A stretch of 44,639 bases of DNA from an uncultured bacterium (GTDB lineage Bacteria; Planctomycetota; Phycisphaerae; Phycisphaerales; SM1A02). Below are positions 1 to 11,700 of this stretch, piece after piece (the first letter of the stretch is position 1; each line of letters opens with the position of its first letter). Below the pieces are notes generated by a model that did no database searches, was not told the origin of the DNA, and saw only the letters and a list, made by a program, of their open reading frames with translations. The translations under genes and the position numbers were made by a program. Where the stretch lies: contig CAITDI010000110.1 of the NCBI GenBank assembly GCA_903891095.1, forward strand, positions 1 through 44,639. The letters run 5' to 3'.

Positions 1-30
1 CGACCCGCTCGGCCCCGCGCTGAGGTGTGA

Positions 31-104
31 CGGGGTGTAGCTCAGCTTGGTAGAGCGCTTGCTTCGGGAGCAAGAGGCCGCAGGTTCAAATCCTGTCACC
101 CCGA
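31..104 (+). tRNA. tRNA-Pro, anticodon CGG
   Basis: A complete cloverleaf can be folded. The acceptor stem is CGGGGTG (31-37) with CACCCCG (97-103), and the discriminator base is A104. The D arm is at 40-56. The anticodon stem CTTGC/GCAAG (58-62 with 70-74) encloses the loop TTCGGGA, with anticodon CGG at 65-67, which reads proline CCG codons. The T arm GCAGG-TTCAAAT-CCTGT is at 80-96 and has one G-U pair. No CCA is encoded. The 3' part of this gene is copied twice downstream. Confidence 0.96.
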
Positions 105-112
105 TTTCGTTC

Positions 113-156
113 GGAAACGATCAAGACCCCCTCTGCGAGGGGGTCTTGTCGTTTCC
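113..156 (+). terminator. Long hairpin directly after the tRNA
   Basis: GGAAACGA (113-120) pairs with TCGTTTCC (149-156), and inside it AAGACCCCC pairs with GGGGGTCTT around a short loop, giving a stem of about 17 bp. It starts 9 nt after the tRNA. It probably acts as terminator or 3' processing barrier for the tRNA transcript. The tail is CTCTCTG rather than a T-run. Confidence 0.7.
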
Positions 157-309
157 TCTCTGCATCGGGTTGACGCGTCCTGCGCCGTCGCTTCGCTCCG
201 GCTTGTCCGCGGTCCCGCGTCGCGCTGCTCCGCGTGACCAGCCAAAGATTCGACCTTGAGGACTCGGGCTCTCGCCCGAGTAGCAAATCCTGTCACCCCG
301 ACTTCGTTC

Positions 310-355
310 GGAAACGATCAAGACCCCCCTCTGCGAGGGGGGTCTTGTCGTTTCC
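310..355 (+). terminator. Second copy of the tRNA-tail hairpin
   Basis: This is the same hairpin as at 113-156, inside the second duplication unit. It has one extra C on the 5' arm and one extra G on the 3' arm (six C/G pairs instead of five), so the stem is preserved. Its position after a tRNA tail without a tRNA suggests it was carried along by the duplication. Confidence 0.65.
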
Positions 356-546
356 TCTCTCCATCGGGTTGACGCGTCCTTCGCCTGCGCTTCGCTCCGG
401 CTCGTCCGCGGTCCCGCGTCGCGCTGCTCCGCGTGACCAGCCAAAGATTCGACCTTGAGGACTCGGGCTCTCGCCCGAGTAGTAAATCCTGTCACCCCGA
501 TTCGTTGGGCAACGATCGGGGCGCGACGCATCCTGCGCGTGCGTCG

Positions 547-594
547 TACCCTCCGTCATACCCTCCGTCATACCCTCCGTCATACCCTGCGTCG
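547..594 (+). repeat. 12-bp tandem repeat, 4 copies
   Basis: The unit TACCCTCCGTCA occurs three times exactly (547-582) and once with changes (583-594, TACCCTGCGTCG). A hairpin CGACGCA/TGCGTCG (524-546) precedes it. It ends about 30 bp before the lipoprotein start codon, so it lies in the presumed promoter or leader region. Confidence 0.9.
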
Positions 595-626
595 TCGTCC
601 TCGCTCGGACGCATTTGGAGCCCCCC

Positions 627-926
627 ATGAACCGACTGATTGCCCTGCTCGCTACCGCCGCCGTCGCCGCTTCCACCACCCTCGTCGGCTGTGCGTCGAT
701 GCGCGAGGAGGAAAGCGAGAACGAGGTCACCGTCACCATCAACGACGTGCCCGCCGCGGTGCGCGCGTCGCTCGAGCATGAGAGCGTCGGCGGCAAGATC
801 ACCGAGATCGAGCGCGAGACCAAGGACGGCAAGACCGTCTACAGCGCCGACATCGAGCTCTCCGGCGTGACCTGGGACATCACCGTGGCCGAGGACGGCA
901 AGGTGCTGTCGAAAGAGCAGGACTAA
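627..926 (+). CDS. Small lipoprotein with PepSY-like domain
   Basis: A 99-residue secreted lipoprotein. The start is the ATG at 627, preceded by GGAG at 617-620; an in-frame TTG at 615 is less likely. A hydrophobic signal peptide ends in the lipobox LVGC, with the lipidated cysteine at about residue 22. The mature 77 residues alternate charged beta-strand stretches (VTVTINDVPAAV, ITEIERETKDGKTVYSADI, WDITVAEDGKVL), the pattern of PepSY-like small periplasmic domains that are thought to bind peptides or inhibit proteases. The family assignment is from pattern only. The gene converges on carB with a 9-bp gap and no terminator in between. Confidence 0.75.
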   Translation: MNRLIALLATAAVAASTTLVGCASMREEESENEVTVTINDVPAAVRASLEHESVGGKITEIERETKDGKTVYSADIELSGVTWDITVAEDGKVLSKEQD

Positions 927-935
927 GCCCGCGCG

Positions 936-4364
<3,429 letters not shown>

Positions 4365-4393
4365 GGTGGTTCGCTGACGGAAACGGGGTGAAA

Positions 4394-5272
4394 TCAGGCG
4401 CTGGTCAGTCGGTTGACCCGCGCGCGCTTGCCGCGGTGGATCATGTCCATCGCGCCGCTGAGCTGGAACTTGACGACGTCGAGCGGCCAGTGCGCCTCGA
4501 CGTTCGTGCGCTGGATCTGCAGCGGATCGGTGCGCGGCGTGGTGATGCCGCTGTTGGTCATGAACGAGAAGCGGAAGCCCGCCTCGCGGATGAGCGCGGC
4601 GGCCTCGGCGGAGTAGTTCTCCTCCTCGCCTCCGACCCAGCAGAAGGTCGGGATCTCGCGGCCCATGCGCTCCTCCATCACGCGCTTGGCGTCGACGATC
4701 TCATGGCGCATCTCCGCAGCGGGAACGCTCGCGGGCATGCGGCGGTGGTTCATCGTGTGGCAGCCGACGACATGGCGCGCGGCGACCTGGCGGAGCTCGT
4801 CCCACGACATCGCGATGCGGCCGTCGGGGTAGTCGAAGCCGCTGCCGATGGCGAGGCCGATGCCGTTCTGCCGCGCGAACGCGATCTGCCCGGCGACGGC
4901 GCAGTCGACGAACGCGACGGGCGCGAAGAACCAGCCGATGAAGCCGTGCTTCTCGAGGAGCGGGACCGCGACGTCGAAGTTCGTGCGGAACGCGTCGTCA
5001 AACGTGATCATCAGCCCCGGCTTGGCGTGCGGCCAGCGGCCGGTCGCGAGGAAGGCCTCGAGGTCCGCAAGCCCGCAGCCCGTGAAACGCCGCGCGAGGT
5101 ACGCAAGCTGCGCGTCCATCTGCGCGGCCTCGACGGGCGAGGTGCCGTGGTAGTTGATCGCGCGAAGGAACCGCGATCCGCGCGCGCGGCGCTGCAACGC
5201 GATCGAAGCGTCGCTGACGGCGGTCGCAGACAGCGCCTTGGCGAGCAAGGTCTTGATCGAGTGGCCGAGCAT
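4394..5272 (-). CDS. Polysaccharide deacetylase, NodB homology
   Basis: 292 residues, cytoplasmic or weakly membrane-associated, with no clear signal peptide. The NodB fold is shown by MITFDDAF (D92/D93, catalytic base and metal aspartates) and by GCHTMNH (H172 and H176, the metal-binding HxxxH). The family removes N- or O-acetyl groups from glycans using a divalent metal. The nearby motifs [14 protein letters not shown] and [15 protein letters not shown] are typical of exopolysaccharide-locus deacetylases. It lies 28 bp after the small unknown gene and 29 bp before carB, all on the minus strand. The natural substrate cannot be read from the sequence. Confidence 0.88.
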   Translation of the reverse strand: MLGHSIKTLLAKALSATAVSDASIALQRRARGSRFLRAINYHGTSPVEAAQMDAQLAYLARRFTGCGLADLEAFLATGRWPHAKPGLMITFDDAFRTNFDVAVPLLEKHGFIGWFFAPVAFVDCAVAGQIAFARQNGIGLAIGSGFDYPDGRIAMSWDELRQVAARHVVGCHTMNHRRMPASVPAAEMRHEIVDAKRVMEERMGREIPTFCWVGGEEENYSAEAAALIREAGFRFSFMTNSGITTPRTDPLQIQRTNVEAHWPLDVVKFQLSGAMDMIHRGKRARVNRLTSA

Positions 5273-5300
5273 GGTGATGGATCCGGGCCGCGCTTCGCGT

Positions 5301-5660
5301 TCAGAACATCACGTACACGAACGGAGACACGTCGGACTCCTCGTGGTCGACGACCTTCGCGAGCTCGCTCAGCTTGCCGAGCGAAGGCGCGAGGTGCGCG
5401 AGCTCGGAGCAGCCGCGGTCGTTCCAGTACTTGGCGAGCCGCTTGGCGAAGTCCGCGCCGTCGGTGCACGTGAAGTCGGTGAAGTCCGACTGGCGCATCG
5501 TGGTCTGCTTGCGCTTGACGTAGTAGCTCGTGGCCGACGGATCGACCTCGCTCAGGCGCAGGGGCGAGCGCTGCTCGGCCAGCTTGCGCGACACGGGCAT
5601 GAGCTCCTTGTCGAAGAACGCGTTGATCGCAGCGGATGCCTGGCCGTTAGTCGAGCTCAT
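5301..5660 (-). CDS. Unknown 119-residue protein in the carbamoyltransferase operon
   Basis: I do not recognise this family. The start is taken at the ATG (5658-5660), which overlaps the end of the carbamoyltransferase gene by 14 bp; the longer upstream reading frame lies inside that gene. The protein is soluble, mixed alpha/beta and rich in charge. It has a helix near the start (AINAFFDKELMPVSRKLAEQ), a segment LSEVDPSATSYYVKRKQTTM, and a hydrophobic C-terminal end VSPFVYVMF. It has two cysteines and no signal peptide. The overlap with the carbamoyltransferase gene suggests translational coupling, so it may be an accessory or partner of that enzyme. That role is inference. Confidence 0.75.
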   Translation of the reverse strand: MSSTNGQASAAINAFFDKELMPVSRKLAEQRSPLRLSEVDPSATSYYVKRKQTTMRQSDFTDFTCTDGADFAKRLAKYWNDRGCSELAHLAPSLGKLSELAKVVDHEESDVSPFVYVMF

Positions 5661-7494
5661 AGGTCTTCCTCCAGTTTTCGTCGTCCGCCATCTTGGGCTG
5701 CTCGTGGCGCCAGACCAGGCAGTCCTCGAGGACGAGGAGATCCATCTCGGTGCGCATGAAGCAGCGGTACGAGTCCTGCGGCGTGCACACGATCGGCTCG
5801 CCGCGGACATTGAACGAGGTGTTGACGAGCATGCCGCAGCCGGTCTGCCGCTCGAACTCCTTGATGAGCTGGTAGTACGGCGGGTTGCTCTCGGGCGTCA
5901 CGGTCTGGATGCGCGCCGAGTAGTCGACGTGCGTGATCGCGGGCACGTCCGAGCGCGGCTGGTTGATGACCGACAGCATGTCGTCGTCGCCTGCGCGGAA
6001 CTTGACCATGTCCATCGGCAGCTGGCGCTCCTTGCGGACCGGCGCGACGAGCAGCATGTACGGGCTGTCGCAGCCGATCTCGAAGTAGTCGTGGTTGCGC
6101 TCGACGAGCACCGACGGCGCGAACGGCCGGAACGACTCGCGGAACTTGATCTTGAGGTTCATCACCGACTGCGTGTCCTTGTTGCGCGGATCGCCGAGGA
6201 TCGAGCGCGCGCCGAGGGCACGCGGGCCGAACTCCATGCGTCCCACGCACCAGCCGATGATCTTGCCTTCGGCGATCGCCGCGGCCACGGCGCGCATGCG
6301 CTCCGCGTCGTCGGTGATGCGGTGGTAGGGGTAGCCCTGGCGGTCGAGGTACGCGCGCACCTGGTTGCTGTCGAAGCGCGGGCCGATGAGGCTCGCCTTC
6401 TGGCGGTCCTGCTTGCCGGCGTGCGGCTTGCGCGGCTCGTTGAAGTACACGTGGTTGGCGATGAGCGCCGCGCCGAGCGCGCCGCCTGCATCGCCCGCGG
6501 CGGGCTGGATCCAGATGTTGTCGAAGATGTTCGCCGCCTCGAGCTTGCCGTTGGCGACGCAGTTGAGCGCGACGCCGCCCGCGAGCACGATGTTGCGCTC
6601 GCCCGTCTCCTTGCGGAGGTGGCGCGCGGTGCGGAGGACGATCTCCTCGGTCACGGCCTGGATCGACGACGCGAGGTCCATCTCCTTGCGGGTGATGGCG
6701 CTCTCGGGCGCGCGCGGCGGTCCGCCGAACACGGCGTGGAACTTGTCGTTGGTCATCACCATGCCGTCGAGGTAGCCGAAGTGCTCGGTACGCAGGCGGT
6801 ACGAGCCGTCGGGACGGAGGTCGATGAGGTTGTCGAGGATCTGCTGCGCGTACTTGGGCTGGCCGTAGGGCGCGAGGCCCATCAGCTTGTACTCGCCGGA
6901 ATTCACCTTGAATCCGCAGTAGTACGTCATCGCGCTGTAGAGCAGGCCGAGCGAATGCGGGTACTCGATCTCGCTGAGGATCTCGATCTGGTTGCCGCGT
7001 CCGACGCCGAGGCTGGTCGTGGCCCATTCGCCGACGCCGTCCATGGTGAGGATCGCGGCCGAGTCGAACGGCGAGGGATAGAACGCGCTCGCCGCGTGGG
7101 TCATGTGGTGCTCGGCGACGAGCACGGAGCCGGCCTTGCCGAGCGTTCCGAGCGCGCGCTTCACGTGGTCGTTGAGCCAGATCTTGTGGCCGAGCATCGC
7201 CGATGCGGCCTTGTCGAACTGGTCGCGCGCCGCGGGACCGACGGTCATCGCGTTGCGAAGCACGCGGTCGAACGACGCGATCGGGTTGTCGTAGAAGACG
7301 ATCGCGTCGAGGTCGGACGCCTCGATGAACGCCTCTTCAAGGCAGTAGTTGATCGCATGCTTCGGGAAGCGCGGATCGTGCTTCTTGCGGGAGAAGCGCT
7401 CCTCCTGCGCGGCTGCGATGATCTCGCCGTCGCGGACGATGGCCGCGGCGGAGTCGTGATAGAAGGCGGAGATGCCGAGCACCGTCTTGCTCAT
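5647..7494 (-). CDS. Carbamoyltransferase, NodU/CmcH family
   Basis: 615 residues, the usual length for the family. It transfers carbamoyl from carbamoyl phosphate to a hydroxyl on a sugar or antibiotic scaffold, through a carbamoyl-adenylate. The N-terminal Kae1-like part shows ISAFYHDSAAAIV and HHMTHAASAFYPSPF, which hold the metal-binding histidines. The middle has VLAGGVALNCVANGKL (nucleotide-binding loop) and EFGPRALGARSILGDPR. The C-terminal domain ends with NTSFNVRGEPIVCTPQDSYRCF. All these motifs look intact. It lies 14 bp after the SGNH hydrolase gene. With NodB-type and SGNH neighbours the acceptor is probably a glycan or glycolipid. Confidence 0.95.
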   Translation of the reverse strand: MSKTVLGISAFYHDSAAAIVRDGEIIAAAQEERFSRKKHDPRFPKHAINYCLEEAFIEASDLDAIVFYDNPIASFDRVLRNAMTVGPAARDQFDKAASAMLGHKIWLNDHVKRALGTLGKAGSVLVAEHHMTHAASAFYPSPFDSAAILTMDGVGEWATTSLGVGRGNQIEILSEIEYPHSLGLLYSAMTYYCGFKVNSGEYKLMGLAPYGQPKYAQQILDNLIDLRPDGSYRLRTEHFGYLDGMVMTNDKFHAVFGGPPRAPESAITRKEMDLASSIQAVTEEIVLRTARHLRKETGERNIVLAGGVALNCVANGKLEAANIFDNIWIQPAAGDAGGALGAALIANHVYFNEPRKPHAGKQDRQKASLIGPRFDSNQVRAYLDRQGYPYHRITDDAERMRAVAAAIAEGKIIGWCVGRMEFGPRALGARSILGDPRNKDTQSVMNLKIKFRESFRPFAPSVLVERNHDYFEIGCDSPYMLLVAPVRKERQLPMDMVKFRAGDDDMLSVINQPRSDVPAITHVDYSARIQTVTPESNPPYYQLIKEFERQTGCGMLVNTSFNVRGEPIVCTPQDSYRCFMRTEMDLLVLEDCLVWRHEQPKMADDENWRKTYELD

Positions 7495-7508
7495 GGTGGT
7501 GGTCCGTT

Positions 7509-8507
7509 TCAGATTTCTGGCAGCAGTCGTGCGATCGTCGGCGCAAGGGACTTTGCGATGGCCGCGTGGCCTTCGCGCGTCGGGTGGATGTCGATCGGGA
7601 ACCTGAACTTGCGTCGATCTTCGGACGAGTAGTTTCGGAGATCAGGCAGGGGATCGTGAACCGTGCAGCCAAGATCTTTCCCAACTTCGGAAAACCTTTT
7701 CTGGTAGGCCTTGGCGCTGCTGGTGCCCTCGACGTGCTGATAAAGCGGGATCGGCATGATCACGATCGGCTTGGCGTAGGCCTTGGTCTCGGCCTGCGTC
7801 CACTCGGTCAGAATGGCTCGCATGAGCTGCCACGCGGGATTGCTGGCCGAGCCGTATTCGGGCACGGGCTGGTAGCCGGTGACCTTCTGCACGATCTCCT
7901 TGAGGCCCGCGCGGTTGATGAGCTTGCGGATGGTCTCGAAGCGCCCGCCGCGGTCGACGGCGGCGCGTTCCTCGGGGGGCAGCGAGTCTTCGGCGATCGG
8001 GCGACGCTCCGGCGGCGAGTGATGCAGCGCGAGCGCGCCGTTGACCAGCGTGAAATACGGCTTGGCGAAGACGACTTCCTGGCCTTGGTCGTTCTGGTAG
8101 CGGCGAAAGCGCGAGGCGATGCGGCGGATGTTCTCGACGAGCACGGCGATCACGAGCACGTCGTGGTCGATGCCCTGCGCGAAGTCCTTCCACGCGAGGT
8201 ACTGCTGGTCGGTGCCTGAGCCGGGGAGTCCGAAGTTGTAGACCTCGGTCGAGGGCAGCAGCGTCTCGAGCACCTCGCTGTAGCGGTGACCGTTGGACAC
8301 GCCGTCGCCCGCCGTGAACGAATCGCCGAAGAGCAGCACGCGGCGCTTGCCCGGCGTGCGCGCCTTGCTGAACTCATGGTCGCAGCGGAAACCGTCGCTG
8401 TTGGCGCGGATCAGGTAGCCGCCGCTCTCGTGCGGCACGCGGGCCTTGAGCCCGGGAATGAAGCGATACGCCGTGGAGGGGTGGTACTCGAAGCACTGGC
8501 GCGACAT
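7509..8507 (-). CDS. SGNH/GDSL-type hydrolase or O-acyltransferase-like protein
   Basis: 332 residues. The start is at the ATG 8505-8507, with AAGAGG about 10 nt upstream on the minus strand. The open frame continues upstream but its composition is unlike coding sequence. The block VLLFGDSFTAGDGV supplies the SGNH nucleophile (S63). Near the C-terminus IDIHPTREGH supplies the Asp-x-x-His part of the triad. There is no clear signal peptide. Such proteins remove or move acyl groups on polysaccharides, and many occur beside NodU-type carbamoyltransferases. It is the first gene of the presumed glycan operon, and the 243-bp gap before it probably holds the promoter. Confidence 0.85.
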   Translation of the reverse strand: MSRQCFEYHPSTAYRFIPGLKARVPHESGGYLIRANSDGFRCDHEFSKARTPGKRRVLLFGDSFTAGDGVSNGHRYSEVLETLLPSTEVYNFGLPGSGTDQQYLAWKDFAQGIDHDVLVIAVLVENIRRIASRFRRYQNDQGQEVVFAKPYFTLVNGALALHHSPPERRPIAEDSLPPEERAAVDRGGRFETIRKLINRAGLKEIVQKVTGYQPVPEYGSASNPAWQLMRAILTEWTQAETKAYAKPIVIMPIPLYQHVEGTSSAKAYQKRFSEVGKDLGCTVHDPLPDLRNYSSEDRRKFRFPIDIHPTREGHAAIAKSLAPTIARLLPEI

Positions 8508-8750
8508 GGCGAGGCGGCCTCTTGATGCGACTGTCCGGCATGCGCGCGAGGATTGCCGCAGGCCGCGCCTGCGCAACTCTCGGTGCAACCGACCGGAGGG
8601 TGGCTCAAGATATCGAACCGATCGCGGCGGATGCTTGCTTGATCCCGTGTGCATTCGGTGAGATTGCGCCACGCCTCGTCGATGCGCGGTGCAGTTCGTC
8701 ACGAACGCACGATCGATGTTCGCAAATGACCGCGCGAGGTCGCGTCTCGC
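8508..8750 (-). other. Intergenic region between the Bat-like and glycan operons
   Basis: 243 bp between two minus-strand operons. It should hold the end of the Bat-like transcript and the promoter of the SGNH/carbamoyltransferase operon. I see only a small inverted repeat GTTCG-TCA-CGAAC (8694-8706) and no convincing terminator or sigma-70 promoter. Confidence 0.4.
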
Positions 8751-11700
8751 TCACGCGCGCTGCCACTTGGCGACCACGCCCTGCAGCTCGGAATCGCTGG
8801 TTTCCGCCGCATTCGGGCCGAAGTACTTGAGCTCGAGCTCGGTGATCTCGGCGCGCAGGGCGGAGGCCTTCTCTGGAGGCAATTCTTGCTCGAGTCGGCG
8901 CAGCGACGTGACCACGCCGAGTGGCGTGATGCGCGAGGGCGCCCATGACGCAGCGCCCGCAGCCGCCGCCGGTCGCCGACGACGCGCGACCGCGTAGCCG
9001 ACGCCGAGGCCGAGGACGACGAAGCCCGCCAACTCCGCGATGCGCGCGGTGGTCCAGAACGCGCGATGCACCGCGACCGTCGCGCCCGTCGCGGGCACGA
9101 TGTCGAGCTCGTCGTAGAAGCGGCTCTCGAGCTTGGCGTCGACGCCCGCGGCGAGCGCGGGGAGCTTGAACTCCGCGCCGATCGCGCCGGCGGTCGGCGT
9201 GTAGGTGATCCTGAACGTGCGCTCGACGGGCAGGCGGTACATGCCGTCGGCATCAGGCTCGGGGTAGCCGTCCTTCGGCTCGGTGGGGCCGCCGCGCATC
9301 ATCATCATCGGCGACATGGTCGCGTCGGCCGATGCGAGCACCGACGGCGGATCGGCGACGATGCCGTCCTTCGCGAGTTCATACCCCGCGATCGGCGCGT
9401 CGAGCCCCGTGAGCGCGTCGCGCACGTCGGGCACGACGCCCTTGCCGCGCATGCGGACCTCGAGCGTGACGGCGTTCTTGCCATCGGCCGCGTCGCCCGC
9501 GGCGCGCACATCGACGAGCTGCGTGATCTCGAGCGCCTCGCACTTGCGCGCAGCGCGCGCGTCGCCCGCCGCGAGCAGCGGGGTGTTGCTCGGCACCGCG
9601 AGCGTGACCGGGCCCGTCTGGTCGGTGAACTGCATGTCCATCACGACCGCGGGCACGGTGTCGATCGCGGGATCCTTGCGCGTGAGCACGATGTAGGCGA
9701 GCGGCTTCTCGAGCCAGCCGTCCTGGCCTTCCTCGACCACGCCGCGCGGCGGCATGAACGCGTCGAAGAACCCGATCGCGTCGATGTCGAACTGCTTGCC
9801 GAACGCGTCGTTGATCGTCTTCTGCAGCGCGTCGCGGTGGTTGATCTGGCGGAACTGGTTGCCGACGCGCGCGAACACGCCGTTCTGCAGGTACTTCGCG
9901 AATCCGCCCGTCTCGCGGTCGACCGAGTTCGTGAAGCGCAGCGAGAGCAGCATGCCGAACGGCTTGCCCACGCCGACCTGGTCGGTGCCGTCGATCGCGA
10001 GCCGCAGCTTGATCTCGTCCTTGACGAGGTCGCGGTAGAGCTCCTCCATCGCGCGCAGGCTCGCGCCCGCGGGATGGTCGCCGATCACGCGCAGCGCGTG
10101 ATGCACGAGCCTCGGCTTGACCTCGGGCGCCGCGCGCTGCACCGCGCCCTCGATGTCGTTGGCGAAGGTCGCGAGATGGCGGTCGAACGCCTCGGCCTCC
10201 ATCGTGTACAGCGACTTGCGGATGAGGTCGATCTGGTCGTCCTGCAGCGTGCCTTCCTTGGGAAGGTCCTCGGGGCGCAGGAAGTTGAGCTCCGCCGTGC
10301 CCATCGCCGCGCCGAACCAGCGGCGGTAGACGCCGGGATCGTCGCGCGTCTCGCCGCGCGACAGCGCCGCGACGTAGCGCGCGGCCGCGTCGCCGAACGC
10401 ATCGAACGCGGCCTTGCGGTACTCGTTGGCCTGCACGGGATCCTGCGCGGTCTTGAGTCCCTGCTTGAACTGCAGGCGGTCGTAGGTGAGCGCGGCGTGG
10501 ATCACCGCGAGGTTCCACGCGTTCGGCCGCTGCTGGACCGCGCTGTCGATCAGCTCGATCGCCACGCCGTAGCCGCGGTCGACGAGCTGCGCGATCTCGC
10601 TGTCGCTGCGCTTGGTGCCCGTCGCCTTCATCGCGTCGCGGCTGCGCCAGTCGCCGTTGAGGCTGCCGCCCATCGTCATCGCGAGGCCGGCGGCGGTCGC
10701 GGGCGGCATCTTGTCGAATGCGCCGAAGACGCGCTCGATGTCGGCCTTCTCGTAGACCTCCGTGCGCGCGTGGCACGCCTGGAACGCAGGCACGATCGCG
10801 GGCAGCTCGCGCGGCTCGACGCCGCTCGCGCGCAGCTTGGCGACGAGCACGTCGAGCCTGTCGAGGTTGCGGCGCTGGCGTCCGCGCGTGAGCGGCGCCA
10901 TCGGCATCGCGTCGCGGTAGACGCTGAAGAACATCATCATCTCCTCGGGGTACTCGCTGGCCGGGCGCAGCCGGCCGACCCACTTGGCGAGGAAGTGATC
11001 GGCGAACGACGCGGCCTCCGAAGGCGAGCTCGTCATCGCCGCGTCGAGGAGCGCGAGCGCGGTGTCGGTCTCGTCGGCGATGGTCGCGATCGCGATGCAC
11101 GCCTTGCGCGCGCGGGTCGCGAGCGACGGCTCGAGCGACTTGAGCCATTTTTCCGACGGAATCGCGCGGTAGAGCAGCTGCGCGTTGCGGCCGATGAACT
11201 GCTGCTGCCCGCGCGCCTCGATCGCCTTCTCCATCTCGGCGACGAGCGCGGTGGTGACCATGCGCAGCGGGACGCGCAGCGCCGCGGTGTCGATGTCCTC
11301 GCGCGCGAGCAGCACGTCGATCGACTCCTTGAGGTTGAGCGTCGCCTTCGCGCGCTGCTCCTCGGCGGCCTGCATGTTGCCGATCTGCGCGGCGCTGAGC
11401 GCGAGCTGCTCGAGCGCGGCCGGTCCGAGCGCGGGGCTCGCGAAGACCTCGGCGAGCCACGGCGACACGGTGGTCTTGGCCACGCTGTTCATCTGCGCGA
11501 TCGCGAGCTTGAGCGCCTCGCGGCGGCGATCGGTCGATTCGCTCGCGAGGAGCGAGGTCTCCGCGAGGATGCGGAACGCGTCGAGCGTGAGCGCCTCGCC
11601 CTCGGGGCCTTCGCCCGCCTTGGCGGCGAGATCGAGCTTGTAGCGCGCGTGGACGAGCATCGTCGCGCCGTCGGCCTTGGCGCGCGCCTCTTCGAGCGGC

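Larger units (their letters stand above)
88..517 (+). repeat. Tandem duplication of tRNA 3' end plus downstream hairpins
   Basis: The tRNA tail AAATCCTGTCACCCCGA (88-104) recurs at 285-301 and 484-500. Between the copies lie two near-identical units of 197 and 199 bp (88-284 and 285-483). Each unit holds the tRNA tail, a long hairpin, a shared GC-rich spacer and a second hairpin (262-281 and 461-480, ACTCGGGC/GCCCGAGT). The third copy is partial and loses similarity after about position 517. The later copies lack the 5' half of a tRNA, so they are not tRNA genes. This could be replication slippage or the residue of elements that inserted at the tRNA end; no integrase gene is visible. Confidence 0.9.

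Noticed and set aside
47-259. Short open frame over the tRNA and its hairpin
   Set aside because: It overlaps a well-supported tRNA gene and repeated non-coding sequence.
285-500. Two further possible tRNA genes in the duplicated units
   Set aside because: Only the 3' tail is copied; the 5' half, D arm, anticodon arm and T-stem partner are absent.
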